NCBI GenBank assembly: GCA_004794785.1
Contig: SJOL01001578.1
Location: 275,920-339,919 of the forward strand
Reading direction: 5' to 3'
DNA length: 64,000 nucleotides
Origin: Opisthorchis felineus
Taxonomy: Eukaryota; Platyhelminthes; Trematoda; Opisthorchiida; Opisthorchiidae
Below the pieces are notes generated by a model, which was not told the origin of the DNA, did no database searches, and saw only the letters and a list, made by a program, of their open reading frames with translations. The position numbers and the translations under genes are program-made. Each line of letters begins with the position of its first letter. Position 1 is the first letter of the stretch. This document shows positions 37,371 to 49,046 of the stretch, in pieces.

Positions 37371-37852
37371 TACTAGTATATGGGTTGTGTTCCAGCAATA
37401 CTTCTTTCACCAGGTATTAATCCAATGTATGTAGCTGCGGTGCGACCCTCTGAGAACGAGAGTCGGAAATATCCGACGCGGTCACGGTGACCACACGATC
37501 TTCTGTAGCCAACCGGGGTATTTAGTGCATATTTTGCAGTTCTTTTGGATCACGCATTATGTGTGTTGTGTTCATCATATATGGTGTGCAATGTAACTCG
37601 GAAACCTCTCCGTCGTTTGGGACTTATTGCCTTCGAGAAGTTGGAAGCACTTAGTTCGGCGTCCTCCACCAAACCTGAACTAATCGCTGTTTAGAAGCGT
37701 CAATTAACTGTCGCAGACTTTAGCATGGTTTCGGATGCGCTTGGATGTACTCAGAAGCAGAGGTATGGTTAGTGTTCCTTCGCTATCGTCTCAATCATAG
37801 GTGCCATCAATTGTGACGTCGATTTTTTTGGTTCAAGAACCAACGAAGACTT

Positions 37853-37907
37853 TATATCTATATCTTTATGTATATATATATATCTTTGTATCTGTATCTG
37901 TATCTGC
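37853..37907. repeat. TATATC/TGTATC hexamer and TA tract
   Basis: An imperfect hexamer tract (TATATC, then TA dinucleotides, then TGTATC units) in the RGK intron. Confidence 0.9.
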
Positions 37908-40900
37908 TGTCCTCATTCCACTAAAGCTTTTGTTGAACTGGGGTTTTCTATGGTCACTGCCAACGATTTGTGTTTTCCCACCATTTCGGATTGTCTGCTT
38001 ACTTACGAACACCTCCACCCGGTACGTAAAGTTAAGTATTCCTTTTTGTGCGATGGACAATTTATGCCCATTCTAAAAGTCTTCAAGCACATTAGGCAGC
38101 TGCTCACCGTTCTTTAGGTGCTCGACCCTTCACGTGTGTTTCCGTGCCAAACATTTTCACATACTTTGCTTGAGTTAAAAATTACTAGTGTGAAGCTTTC
38201 GTCCAACTTTTTTAACCTGTATAGCACTTCAAAAGGGTGATCCAAGACCGCATCACATTGTCATGTTCAGTTCCTTCCCGTATTGAAGAAAACAGAGAGT
38301 AACTTCAAAGGACAAACAAATCACATGTAGACATTACGCAAGTTCCTATCTCCAAACTGAGGAAAACCAGAATGACTTAACACAATTTCGGCACAAATCC
38401 TTGATACTTTTTTAACAAGAGTTCATGGATTCGACACTTGGGTTGTTACTTTCCTGCGCTGATATTCATCTGTCTGTTTATCTATTTCAGAAAGTGCGAT
38501 TATTCTTTCCGTTGATTTTGATTAATCCAATTCGTGCTACACATGGGAAATTGTTGTCTTATTCCGTGCGAATTCATTCCAAGTCTCTAGGTGACCCATC
38601 AAATATTGACACTTGTAGTCAGCAACATGGTTCTGGCTTAAGCCCTTCTGGAGCGAAGAGTTTGGATTCTAACTGTTTTTGCAGCGGCAAGGCGTGAAAC
38701 GCCTTTCGAATGCGCATTTGTACAGAGGCTTGGTTTGCACCTAAATAGGATGATACAACTTGGTTTTTCAAATAGTAACGTCTCATATCCCCATAAGGAT
38801 AACCGCAAGACTGCCGGAAAGTTTTCTGGGTTTGCAGAAAATCTTGTTTTAGTTGATATTTCTTAGGGTCAGAATAAGCACAGCAAACAAAACCACAATA
38901 AGTCATCAAAAAATCTTCTTGGAGAAGAAAGTGTTCGTGGTTTCTTCCTCATAACTGCAAAATTTTTCAACAGCTTAGCACGTTACCAGGTTAACATTCC
39001 GAAATGTCAGCATGACTGGGGTTCACTGAACTATTTTATGATCTGGTTAACCTGTCTGGTCCGCTTCAATACTCTTCCATTAATCAACTAACATTTTGAG
39101 ACGGATGTGAGCTTTCATTTGCCAAACGAATACAGGTGGGTTGTTTGAAGATCCACACTTGCGGAAGGACAGTCTTGTAGATATTCACGGCTCGTACTCG
39201 TCATCTGGCCAACTTTTTAATCAAAATTATCACCGTCAGCTTCCGGAAGTTGTATGCGATTTTTACAGAAAATATGCTACTTCCAAACAACGTTGATTTA
39301 CTAGGTTTATTTTCAATGATATTTGATAGTTTACTGCAAGCAAATAAGTCCTAAATTCTCTTAGCATCTGGGCAGTTCTTTAACTAGCTATCGCCATGAG
39401 GAATACGCTTATGAGGGCGGTGAATGAAACCAGTATTATTTTATCCTTGGCGCTGTCCGCGTTTAGGCGATCAAGAAGTCGACTTGCAACTGATGTTACA
39501 AACAAGTGCTTGAAAACAACTGCCTAATTTTTATTCCTGATTGTTTGAAAGTTCTATCAATATGACGATAACATTGGGTACACTAGTTCATTAAGCTGTA
39601 GTTGCTATGAGTTTGGCCAACTCAAGCCGAAATTCCCAATAGTACAGACCGTACGTCTCATAATATTCTTGGCCCCGGTCCACATTCTTCAGCGACGGAC
39701 ACCTAGTCACTCAGTATATATACGGCGTTATCTTCCAATAGACTTGAGTGTAAAGCAGTAGTTTAGCATCAGCAAAGTCAAGTGAAGTTTAATGCAATCT
39801 GAGTTAAATTCTGTGCGCAATCGCAATGTTGCCTCGAAATAATGATCGGAAGTTTGGAAAAGATGTACGGTTGCTACGCAATGGACAGCGGTACATTAGA
39901 ATTGTGTCTAAGAAATTCAACAAAGAATAACGGAAGTTGGTTCGCAGTAGTAATAAACGTAAACTAGACAACCAATTTTTGCAGAGGTAAACACTGTACT
40001 AGAAAGGATGTGAAGAATCAGCTGATTTTATTCCTCGTTTCTAATTCAGTGCGACCGATATATCAGTCTATCACTCCATACTTGCGATATCTTTAAATTC
40101 ACCTATCGACACAATCCACGAAAGAAATATGGGCTGACAAAGATGCTACCAAGTGGATTTTTGATAATATCAGGAAAGAAAACAAAATTTATGGGAGTTC
40201 ACATTAAGAAAGTCTGGCCAAACTCAACATAAATGAGAAAGTTTGACAAACCTGGAGTACCATCATATGAAAAGTGTTCTATCTTTTTACTCCAAAAAAT
40301 ATATGTCTTTCGCGTTCCTGCAGAAAACTCCTTGATAATGCTTTCGAAATTACCATCCTGTTTCTAGAGTCGGAGTATCCAGTCGCTTGACTCAGAGTCG
40401 CGAACGTTTGAATATTCATATGATTGGCGTGATAGAAAATCGCAAAGATATTCAAACACACTTTGATACGGGCTATAAGCTGACCATTACTGTATCTCCA
40501 GATGACAAAATGGAAGTTAAATTTTGAGGAGACAGAATTGTAATACATGGCATTGACGCGCTTCGACACCCGACAATTCTGCCTAACTGTGGGGACAAAT
40601 GGTAATAAAAACTTCGCTATTATCCCAATGCACAGATCGGCGCTTGCGATGGCGACCGGTGTCCAAGTGGTTCATTGTGCTGGCTTTTATTGATAATATA
40701 TTTGAAATAACCTCACAGCTACCACAGAAGTACTTGGTGTCCAGACAGTTATTCTGGATCTGAATGGACACTAAATGCTACAACAGTTTTGCAGTGCGAG
40801 ATACTCGAGAAGTAAATTATGTAAATCGCTGCGCCAAAGATGAGATTGCACAGCATATGCTTATTGGTTAACAGAGTTTTATACAACCAACCATGTCACT

Positions 40901-41506
40901 TAGTCGGCACTGCAAATCATGCCTTGACGGAGCCAAGTGATTGTCTTCTGATTGACGCAAGGATCTAAAAGAGTACAAGCTTCTTTACAGAACAGCGCAC
41001 TTTTGCAAGCCTGAAGAGCACCACTTTAAATGGCCATGACCAACTGTAGTAAAATGTACTGACTGAGCTATATGGACACAAAATGGAGCAAAAGCGTATT
41101 TTACAAGCGCACGAATGCACACATCGGCAAGTTGTTGAGGTCAAATGACTTAATTAATCTTTTAACTGTGAAAATTCTACACATTTTTGTCCAGATGATG
41201 ATATCCGGATCTGCAGCATGGATGGAAAACACTCACTTCATGTGAATACACAATAAAAAGGGATGTTAAAATCTGGCAGGAATTTCATGTTCTTTTTCTG
41301 CTCACGTGTCTCCTTAACTTCCTTTGCAACGAGCGATATGCTTTTACAAGCAACGAGTAGTTTTGTTTTTTAGAGATATCCTCTCCACATAGGAGCTGAC
41401 GGATGTTTTTTAAAACAGCATCAAATAAAAAACGACACGTGTCTGGTTTCGACGGGCAGCTTTACTAAAATCAGCTACTTCCTTTGTTATAATTTAGCCA
41501 ACTTAC

Positions 41507-41681
41507 CCTCCACTGAAACCGCTCGCGTCCGCACCAAGTCAGATTTGTTAGCAGCAAGCAGTATTGCACTGGAACGTTTGCATTGACCAAGTAGGTAGCT
41601 CACAATAGATCGTGCCATGAGGAAGGAAGAACGGTCATCGATCGCATACACCACAACGTAGGCGTCGGCCGACTCAACGAT
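41507..41681 (-). CDS. RGK-family small GTPase, internal exon with G4 motif
   Basis: This exon encodes 58 codons plus one base. It starts IVESADAYVVVYAIDDRSSF, which matches the DAYVIVYSVTDKGSF strand after switch II in Rad-like GTPases. It continues through the next helix to AILLAANKSDLVRTRAVSVE. NKSD is the G4 guanine-specificity motif, at 41538-41549, and the LVRTRAVS context is the RGK form (LVRSREVS). The acceptor on the minus strand is ttacatatccacgtag just above 41681. The donor is GAGG|gtaagt at 41501-41506. The exon leaves one base over, which joins AG of the exon ending at 31692 to give GAG, so frame and family alignment both continue across the 9.5 kb intron. Compared with vertebrate RGKs, the upstream G1 to G3 region (P-loop and switch segments) is missing and must lie in exons further upstream, at higher coordinates. 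Confidence 0.85.
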
Positions 41682-42331
41682 CTACGTGGATATGTAAAGT
41701 CACGCACATCGTTATGAGTTCACGTCACAGTCTTCCGGAGAAAAATTAATTATAAGGGAATAATCAATTTTGCCATGACGAACGTGCTAAGAGATTCTTA
41801 AGTTGTACAAATTCACATAGATCGTGGTGAATTGTATTTCGCTAAATACATAAATGAATGTATAGATCCAGTTGAGAAGTAAGTGCTTAAAAGTGTTTTT
41901 AGAAAGAACTGATTAATTTTCGAAGGCGAATAAGATGTGATTGTTCGAGAAGATATTCGGTGAAGTAAACAGGAGTTAGAAAGGGTGCTTTTTTATCCCA
42001 CAATACTTTTTACGAGGTAGGTTTAAATATCCTTCAGATAGACATTCAGAAACCAAAAGACCCTGGTGATCAGAGTAGCCACATCATATAAGTCCTAGAC
42101 TTAGGGAATTCATTTGTCTGAAATACTGGCTCTTGAGTGATTGTGACTACACATACAATAACCCATGAATCACCTATGAAACTGATGACTAGCACACGAA
42201 ATTGAAGGACCCTTGAAACAGAGGAGACGACCCACGACCCAGTTCATTTATTTTCCTCAAAACAACAACTGTCACGATGTCTATGATCCGAAATCGGTTG
42301 ATGCTTATTCATTCTTAATCTTCGACTCTAC

Positions 42332-42397
42332 CTGAAAAGCGTGACTTCCTTCACCGAGTACTGTGCCGAAAACCTTATGGTTTTGCTGAAGCCTATT
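42332..42397 (-). CDS. candidate upstream exon of the RGK gene (weak)
   Basis: This is a 66-base segment with good splice signals on the minus strand. The acceptor tttctccttctcgtcattatcag precedes it and the donor CAG|gtagag follows it. It is open in the phase-0 frame, which is the phase required by the exon at 41507-41681. The reading includes HKVFGTVLGEGSHAFQ. This does not resemble a known P-loop or G3 block, and FGTVLGEGS could equally suggest other folds such as a cyclophilin FGxVxxG turn. It is included because strand, position and phase fit. If real, it would encode a poorly conserved stretch just before the IVESADAY strand. It could also be chance, since short segments with acceptable splice sites are common. 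Confidence 0.22.
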
Positions 42398-43859
42398 CTG
42401 ATAATGACGAGAAGGAGAAAACACAAAACAATGTGAACTGTAAAGTGCGAAATGCCAAACAGAAAACAATATTTCCATTGTAGCCCTTTGTATTCAAGTT
42501 TGTTTTAACACATGTTAACAATACTACACAGGATTTAGTTTGCATATCCAAATTTTCACAGCTAATATTCATTTTCCCCTCAGATTGAAGGGATGAATAA
42601 ATAGGTAAACTTAAATCAAACGATTAGTGACAGCTTTGTGATATAACTTAGAAAACCCAGTAAAAGTTTCACAAACACTTTTCTGATATTTCAAAATGCA
42701 TAGGAAACTCTTGAACCATAGTTATTAAATGAATAGTAGCTCATGACGCTTCAAACAGTTTGGCCCACTTCCGCTGTCTAGCCTAATCATCTTCGTGTTT
42801 AACATCGGCAACCATCCCCCAGGGTATAATAACAAAAGAAGGATTTAACACTAAGTGCGACAATATCAACCCATTAATTATTTAGGTGCTCGATGAAAGT
42901 GGGGCGTGCGATTATCTGTCCAGAATTGTACGTCTGTGCCAAATCCTACCACAAACAGTCTGCTTTGTTTCTCCTGCTCCAATTAGTTGGTTACAATTGT
43001 TCTCAAAGCAGACAGACTAGTCTGTAGTCCGGACTAAGAATTCACAAAATTTGGTCAGTGGCTAGCAGTAACTCTGTATGTCAGCCATGACAGTCGATAC
43101 ACAAGTCGAAATGCAGTACAGTGACATTGATCCAGCACTTCGTCATTTGGATACGGAAAAGAGGTTCTCGCTGGACCTCTGAAGCGCAAATTTCATGAAA
43201 ATTATAGTAGCTACGAAAACGCACTGGCGTGTGGCCACCTAGTGTTGAGAAGACTAAAATACATGGGTTGATCCATAACGTTGACAGAGAAATTCTGGAA
43301 GAATAATGCATGGTTTCCGTATTCAGTAAACAAACTTCACTGTTTGTGATACCTCAATTTTGAAATTTTACAAGTGCATAAGTCACGAATATATCTACTT
43401 GCTAAATTTCGCTTTACAAACTCCGCATATGTTCGATTTTGGAATTTCCGCAGCATTAAGAGAAACATTGCAATAATACGGAGTGCAGCTATACACCGAG
43501 GCCAATCATTGGTTTGCCGAACTTTACACTACGTTGTTTCTCATTTTTAGCAAAACACTTAAAAACCCATACCATTCAGTGTCCAGTCTAAATGCTTGCT
43601 TCCATCTGAACGGCAGTACCTGGGAAAATTTAGGCTTTCGTGTCCATACTAGCGTAGCAATCCGCTGGTCTATCAATCCACCTGCGTTGACATTAACTCT
43701 TTGTTATGCTCAAACAACACGAGTCCCTTACAACAACGCATCAGACAATTGTGTGACTAGTACACTGTTGTCGCAGGCAGCTATGTTAATCAATAAACTG
43801 TCGGCTTTCACCGAAGAAGTCACATGATTGTGTGTGCTTCTTTGTCTGTATGTGCCTCT

Positions 43860-43893
43860 TTATATATATATATATATATATATANTATATATA
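43860..43893. repeat. (TA)n microsatellite with one N
   Basis: About 16 TA units interrupted by a single N at 43885, probably an ambiguous call inside the repeat. Another isolated N occurs at 47246 in ordinary sequence. Confidence 0.96.
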
Positions 43894-44254
43894 CTGAAAA
43901 CCACGGACAACGCTCCACTGGTCCAGAAGATACCTAATATTGTAGTTGAGTTAATCGGCTTCAGTTCGTGAAGATAATGGGGTAATTATGTATAGAATGT
44001 ACCTGACTTATGAACACAGAGCTTAGGTCAGATTATCGGAAAAGAAGCATCCACATTTGACTTGTTCACTACGAATAAACGAAGACAGATTTTAGGCCTT
44101 ATGTTACTGGTATCCAGAGCGATGAAGATAAAGCGGCTGTTTGCCTGCATTTTAAGAATAACAGCTCCTGATATTTTCGTTTGGCATTATGAAACCCATT
44201 GGTGATACAGTAATACAACCACAGCTCTCGTCTTTTATTACGTTGCCTAATATT

Positions 44255-44272
44255 AGGTCAGGTCAGGTCAGG
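44255..44272. repeat. short AGGTC tandem repeat
   Basis: Three AGGTC units plus a partial one, containing overlapping AGGTCA hexamers. Confidence 0.8.
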
Positions 44273-44439
44273 GTTTTATTGTTGCTTACTAAAGGGCAAC
44301 TTTATGTTATATCTGCACCAATGTTAACTAACTTTATTTGGTGGCAATCCCACTGAACTAATTGGGATCGTGTTTTATGCACCATATGATTGGAAATGCA
44401 CGTCTAATTCCCACTAAAATTTTAGTGCTCGCCATTCAT

Positions 44440-45290
44440 CTGCCGCATTGTGAATGCCACTACATAACCCAAGGACTCCATTCAGTTCGTTCCGTCGACC
44501 AGAACGCGCACGCAGGCACACCCCTCTGTCACAAAAGCTCGTGTCAATCTCCTTGCTCGTCCTGGTGTGTGGTTGCGTTATTAGGAGGACGAACCGGCTG
44601 ATCCTGGATTTGGTTCACTCATCTAGGCCGGTACAGATTTCTGGGAAAAGACTTTTGGGAAAAGACGTTTGATTATCTCCACACCGACTGAACATCTGGA
44701 CGGGTATGTCGCAGGAATCAGTTAGTAAATCACTGCACCTTGCAAATCGACCACTTTAGTAAACATAAAAACAGTGGGGGTTGGCACCTGAAGCCACTTG
44801 GCAACGCAGCAACCCGTGAGTGGTGACCTGCTTTACCGGGAGCATGGGCACAGTGCAGATGCTGCTGCACGTCGAGTCAAAGCCACGGGCACTCGTGCTC
44901 GGTTGCTATCAGGCTTAAATGTGCTGAGGTTTGGGAATGAATCCACGAAATACTGGGAACTTCTGTGATGCGAAGGTGGTCGACAGAATTGGCACAACGA
45001 CGGATGACTTCCCCGATCCCTCGGCAGTCCCAGAAATCGAGGCGAGTTCCGAGGGAAGCATTCGGAGAGCTTCTAAGCAGTTACAAACCTCACAGTATGC
45101 AGTTAAAAAAAGTTCCAAAACAAGGCTAACACCGTCACTTTCGTTAAATGAAGCTGCATTTATGTGGTTTCTGGCGGGCCACAGATATGGATGGATTTAC
45201 CTGATCAAAGCCCCATTTTGGATGGGTCTAATCTTCTCCAATACAGGACTTTTCATGGCGTACACGGAACTAAACTCGTAATCTAGGCAG
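44440..45290. other. GC-rich patch, probably repeat-derived
   Basis: This stretch is clearly GC-richer than its flanks. It contains a plus-strand frame at 44931-45281 with DDFPDPSAVPEIEASSEGSI and a minus-strand frame across the same bases with GTAEGSGKSS. There is a near-perfect short duplication tgggaaaagac at 44640-44668. Composition and isolation suggest an old transposon or repeat, but no conserved domain or terminal repeat was recognised. Confidence 0.25.
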
Positions 45291-45805
45291 CACTCACTGG
45301 AAGAGGAATGGTCAGGCCTTTATTTTTCATAAGTAGCTTGACGGGAGGGTGGCGCTTGCACGCCCATTCCTATTGTTTTCAGCTTCAGCTAACAGACATC
45401 TGTTCCAGAAAAATGTAATCACAAAAACAGAGGCGATGGCATAAACACCTCAACGTGATTTCAACCAGAAGTCCCGCCAGATCACTCCGTCCAAGTTGCT
45501 TAAGAACATTTGTCTGGATACTTGTTGATTCGGTAGATTAGTCGAAATGAACCATTTGAGAGTGAAGCTGGATTACGGGATTTGCATTAGCTAGGCTTCT
45601 TCTACGGGAATGTCTGAGGCTTGCGCCCCCCAAGAACAGCCACGGAATGCTTGACCCATTGAGATACAAAACTAGTTGCGTATCTTGATATTAAACAAGA
45701 TTTTCGTTTGTCCAACTACTAAGCAAATACTTTTGCGCAGAACAGTGGCGCATCTTTTGAGCAATTCCCTCATTATCGTATTTCAGTTTTTGGCTTACTT
45801 CCGCT

Positions 45806-45995
45806 GTTCAGTAGAAACACGTTTGATCTCAACTCCAAGGGGCTTTCTTCGGGTAGAAACCCTCACGACGTTAGCAGACAGAAGGGCAGTCCCTACTCTT
45901 CCGAAAGTTCCCAGCTTGAATGGAAACCTAAAGTTTATCGGCAATGAGTCATACATTTCGTGTAGTAGTCGGAAGCAAATAGTTACGTAGTGCAA
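45806..45995. other. open on both strands, unassigned
   Basis: A GC-richer patch open on both strands. The minus-strand reading has KLGTFGRVGTALLSANVVRV between a tttag acceptor near 45935 and a gtaagc donor near 45806. The plus-strand reading has TLTTLADRRAVPTLPKVPSL and GNESYISCSS after a ttccgctgttcag acceptor. Neither matches a family I know, and I cannot choose between them. Confidence 0.15.
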
Positions 45996-46444
45996 GTTAT
46001 ACAGTGTGTGATTATGGCGAAATCATTTCACTCAGAGGGGTATATATCCTCCTAATGATAGGGAGACTGCTACAAGGAGCGCAACAAAAGGTCAGTTAAT
46101 CAACATGATCGTGTAAAATGGTTTCTGCCAAATTCCGGATGGTTTCGTTCGGCCTGCTGATTGGTGATAGGACGACATAAGATTGCGACATATGATTGGC
46201 ACTTGCATCATACAGATACGAAATAGTTTGTTATCTCAGTCTCACTTGTGTATCGCAATCATGTATCGTCTCACCACCGACCGGAAGTTTCCTCATTCAC
46301 ATTACCCTAAAATTATGAAACTTTTCTTCCAGACAAAAAACTCGACAACTGACCATCCCTAGAAATGCTTATGCCATACAATCACAGCGCTGTAGTGACC
46401 TGCAACGCTTCACAATTGTCGTGCCACACGAAGAAATATCTCAA

Positions 46445-46705
46445 CTATCGATTGCATTGACCTGATTTTATGACTCTCACATCAGCTTCAAGGTAATCGA
46501 AGACCGCATTAACTTCCCCGAATGAGCCAAAACCAACGTCCACGGATTTCGCTAAGTGACGAAACGACAAAGCACCCACAAAACAGCGAGATCCGCCGTA
46601 AGGAACTTTCATCTGAGCGCGCGCGATTGCGTATTTGGTCGACATAACGAACCCATTGGGTGTTCGTACAGCTGACGGAAACCTACTGCTTTTGTAAAGG
46701 CGCAC
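46445..46705 (-). other. unassigned open frame with a kinase-like glycine loop
   Basis: An 86-codon minus-strand frame in a GC-rich patch. Near its end VGFGSFGEV (glycine loop 46511-46534) fits GxGxxGxV, and VRVIK follows at the spacing of the ATP-anchoring lysine in NEK-type kinases (GSFGxxxxV then VIK). The upstream part, with MSTKYAIARAQMKVPYGG, is unfamiliar. A gtgaga that could serve as a donor falls between these two motifs, at LEAD. There is no alphaC or later kinase sequence downstream. It may be an exon, a pseudogene piece or chance. Confidence 0.2.
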
Positions 46706-47170
46706 ACTCTACCGCAGATGGATTGTGCGCACTAAGAGATTTGTGGGAGTTAGACGTTCACTTCCAATTATATGGCATATATGTTCATGCATAATTTACA
46801 GTCACCCCTTTCTACCACCCGGTAGCTTGCACGCTCCTTGAATTGCTCGAATCCAAAATTTCTGGGAAAGTACTTGTGCTACGTTTATTTAACCTCAGAC
46901 GCTGAGTAGCCTCTGAAGGGTTTTGATTACAAAATAACATATTCGCGTAAGTTTGCCATAAGGTCTTCACTTATTTCTCATTCTTCGAAACAGATTGGAA
47001 AATCAGTCAACAATGAAACCTATTTCTTTGGGCAAGCAGCCACTTACTCGTGTTAAGCCGATCGATCGGTGAACACCACCGTGTGTACTATAGTCATGTT
47101 TTTAGAACTACGAAATGCACATTGAAATGGTGCAACCATCATCGAGAACGATGCAACAGTAGGGTTTAAA

Positions 47171-47188
47171 TTTGTTAAATTTGTTAAA
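47171..47188. repeat. short tandem repeat of tttgttaaa
   Basis: Two exact 9-base copies preceded by a third imperfect one (gggtttaaa). Confidence 0.8.
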
Positions 47189-48829
47189 TTTCCAGTCGCA
47201 CCCATTTAGATTCCAGCACAATTATTCTGGTTGGTTTACACCAAANAAATTGAAAATTTTGAAAATCGCATGGCACCTGCGCCGGGGTCTGCTTTTTTCT
47301 GTAGGTTCGAATATGAAAGCAGTTGATTTAGCTGGGATCTTGCAAACACAGTGGACTTACCAGGGAGGCAGCATTAGTCTGAAAATCATCTTCCATAAGA
47401 TTTGTGTCAAAAAGTTCCAGGTTGAACTTCATGTTGTTAACCTCCACTGTCAATGCCCGCGTTTGCTCGTCCTCGGCTACATTGGGAGACGGAAAAGGAC
47501 AATCATAGCCTGCAGTTGTATGAATCTGGTTTTACATAGCCTTGCAGAATCATTTCTAGACACAGCTGCGTAGAATTCAAATATGTTCTAAACGGTTCAC
47601 TATATGCGGTGAAATGTTTCACAAAGTTAGGTCTCACAAACCTCAACCAGTTCATATTTATCAAAAGTGTATGAAACAGGCACTTTAAATTATCTACAAA
47701 TCTATCTTGGGTTCCCGCATTTGGTGCAATTTTTTGAAAATTAGGTGCATTTCTTTGCTCGGATTTTGCCCAATCGCCAGCACCAGAAAACAAAAATTAG
47801 GGCAGACAGAACCAAGTGTAAACGATCTATTAGAGCGATGTAATTAGAACTTGTTTGCCCTTGTTCTTTCATAAAATTGCAGACTATTGTAAAATGGTTG
47901 TCATTCGTCTGAGACATTCTCCACGTTAGGTGTATGTGAGTATCTCAAGAGCTGCGGTTCACAGAAGGTGCGCAGTCAGATCGTGAACTGAATTAGCTGA
48001 TATTAGGTAGTACAAATTTCCTGAACTAAAATGCCCTTTGTAAATCTGTTTCGCCGGAAAATGCTTACTTTGTATACCAGAGTCCCTGAAACTTAACGAA
48101 GCTGACCCATTGTACGATTATAGTGATCTTTACAGAAATGTTTGCGGTGTTTACTATGATTGCAGGGTTATATTTTACATTCATGTACCTCAGCACCACT
48201 CTAAAACAACGTGGTGCAGAAAAAACATTGCGACTCTTATTGTCCAGTGTGAAGGTCTCATCTCCCCATCCTAAGAACACTGTTACTGAAAAACATTAGT
48301 TTGATCTCTCTTTAAACTGTGCGTATGGTCTTCCGATGGGTCTAGCCAAAAGGTGTCATCTAGAAAGTTTCCTCTTATATCAGTAGCCCTCGACAAGTCA
48401 TTTCCGGTCACCTATTCACAGGAACCGTTAAAACTACTACTACTGCTGCTCATACTGCTACGGGTTCTGGTAGGTTAATTGCTCTGTTTTGTGAATGACA
48501 CATTTACTTTGTTACCCCGTTTATGTTTAGTGATATGTTAACTCAGATCAGCTACCGTAGATTTCTCATTAACAAAAAATATCGTTGTCACAGAGACAAA
48601 CGGTCGGACGCGCAGTCTGATGCACGTAATTCCTGCGAGATTAGGAGACTGGGTGCGGTTTTCGGGTTCTCCCAGCACAGTTGCATAAACATTTTATCTG
48701 TAATGGTATGTACTCAAGGTAAATGTGTAAAACTGAAAACACACACCACGTCATTTCATGATTTGGCCTGTTAGCGTTTACTCTATACAGAGCTCTGGTC
48801 CCGAAACTATTTAGATAGATCTGTGAGAA

Positions 48830-49046
48830 ACATGTTACAGCAAACATAGTTCTTGGTGCCTTTATTTTTTGACCAGTTTGGGGAATGTGTATTGCACTTA
48901 AAGACGTATTGAACAGTGGAGTCCCACTTCGCAAAAATGGCTGCATTCTTGATGTCCCGATGATTTGAGCGTTCCACGTGAAAAATGTTAACCATGAGAC
49001 AGCCCACTTCAGTGAGAAATCAGTTTTGTCCTCCACTAAATAATGT
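48830..49046 (-). pseudogene. possible NEK-type kinase fragment, catalytic loop region
   Basis: A minus-strand frame reads FHVERSNHRDIKNAAIF, then a segment with D and TVQ at kinase spacing (HRDIK at 48948-48962). Human NEK1 has VHDRKILHRDIKSQNIF at the same place, with TKDGTVQ after it. Upstream, LF, Q and CL fall at the same distances as in LFxxxQ...CL of NEK1, but an in-frame TGA separates LF from CL. The DFG motif that should follow TVQ is replaced by YVFK, so an active kinase is excluded. The match is short and may be coincidence. A Penelope GIY-YIG tail is an alternative reading. Confidence 0.28.

Larger units (their letters stand above)
31991..41506 (-). other. large intron of the RGK gene
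   Basis: The roughly 9.5 kb intron runs from gtaagt at 41501-41506 to the AG just above 31990. Most of it holds nothing I can identify. It contains a same-strand LINE relic (36450-37370), a possible tRNA-derived repeat (36270-36390) and a TATATC/TGTATC simple repeat (37853-37907). A short run of TCA/TCC-type triplets lies near 33700 (read as serines on the minus strand). A 143-codon open frame on the minus strand at 35203-35634 has no recognisable domain and is of a length expected by chance. Confidence 0.75.
42398..46444. other. probable RGK upstream intron, no exon recognised
   Basis: If the RGK gene continues upstream, this is intron. I looked on the minus strand for a GxxGVGKS/T P-loop and found only GSGKSS in the GC-rich patch at 45002-45019, which lacks the rest of the motif. 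A 114-codon plus-strand frame at 43483-43827 is unassigned. Confidence 0.45.

Noticed and set aside
44255..44272. AGGTCA repeats as a nuclear-receptor response element
   Set aside because: The five-base period overlaps the half-sites by one base, which is not a usable direct-repeat spacing; a short tandem repeat explains it.
45002..45019. Minus-strand GSGKSS as the missing RGK P-loop
   Set aside because: The upstream Gly of GxxxxGKS is displaced by one residue, no switch or G3 sequence follows, there is no convincing donor, and the opposite strand is equally open.
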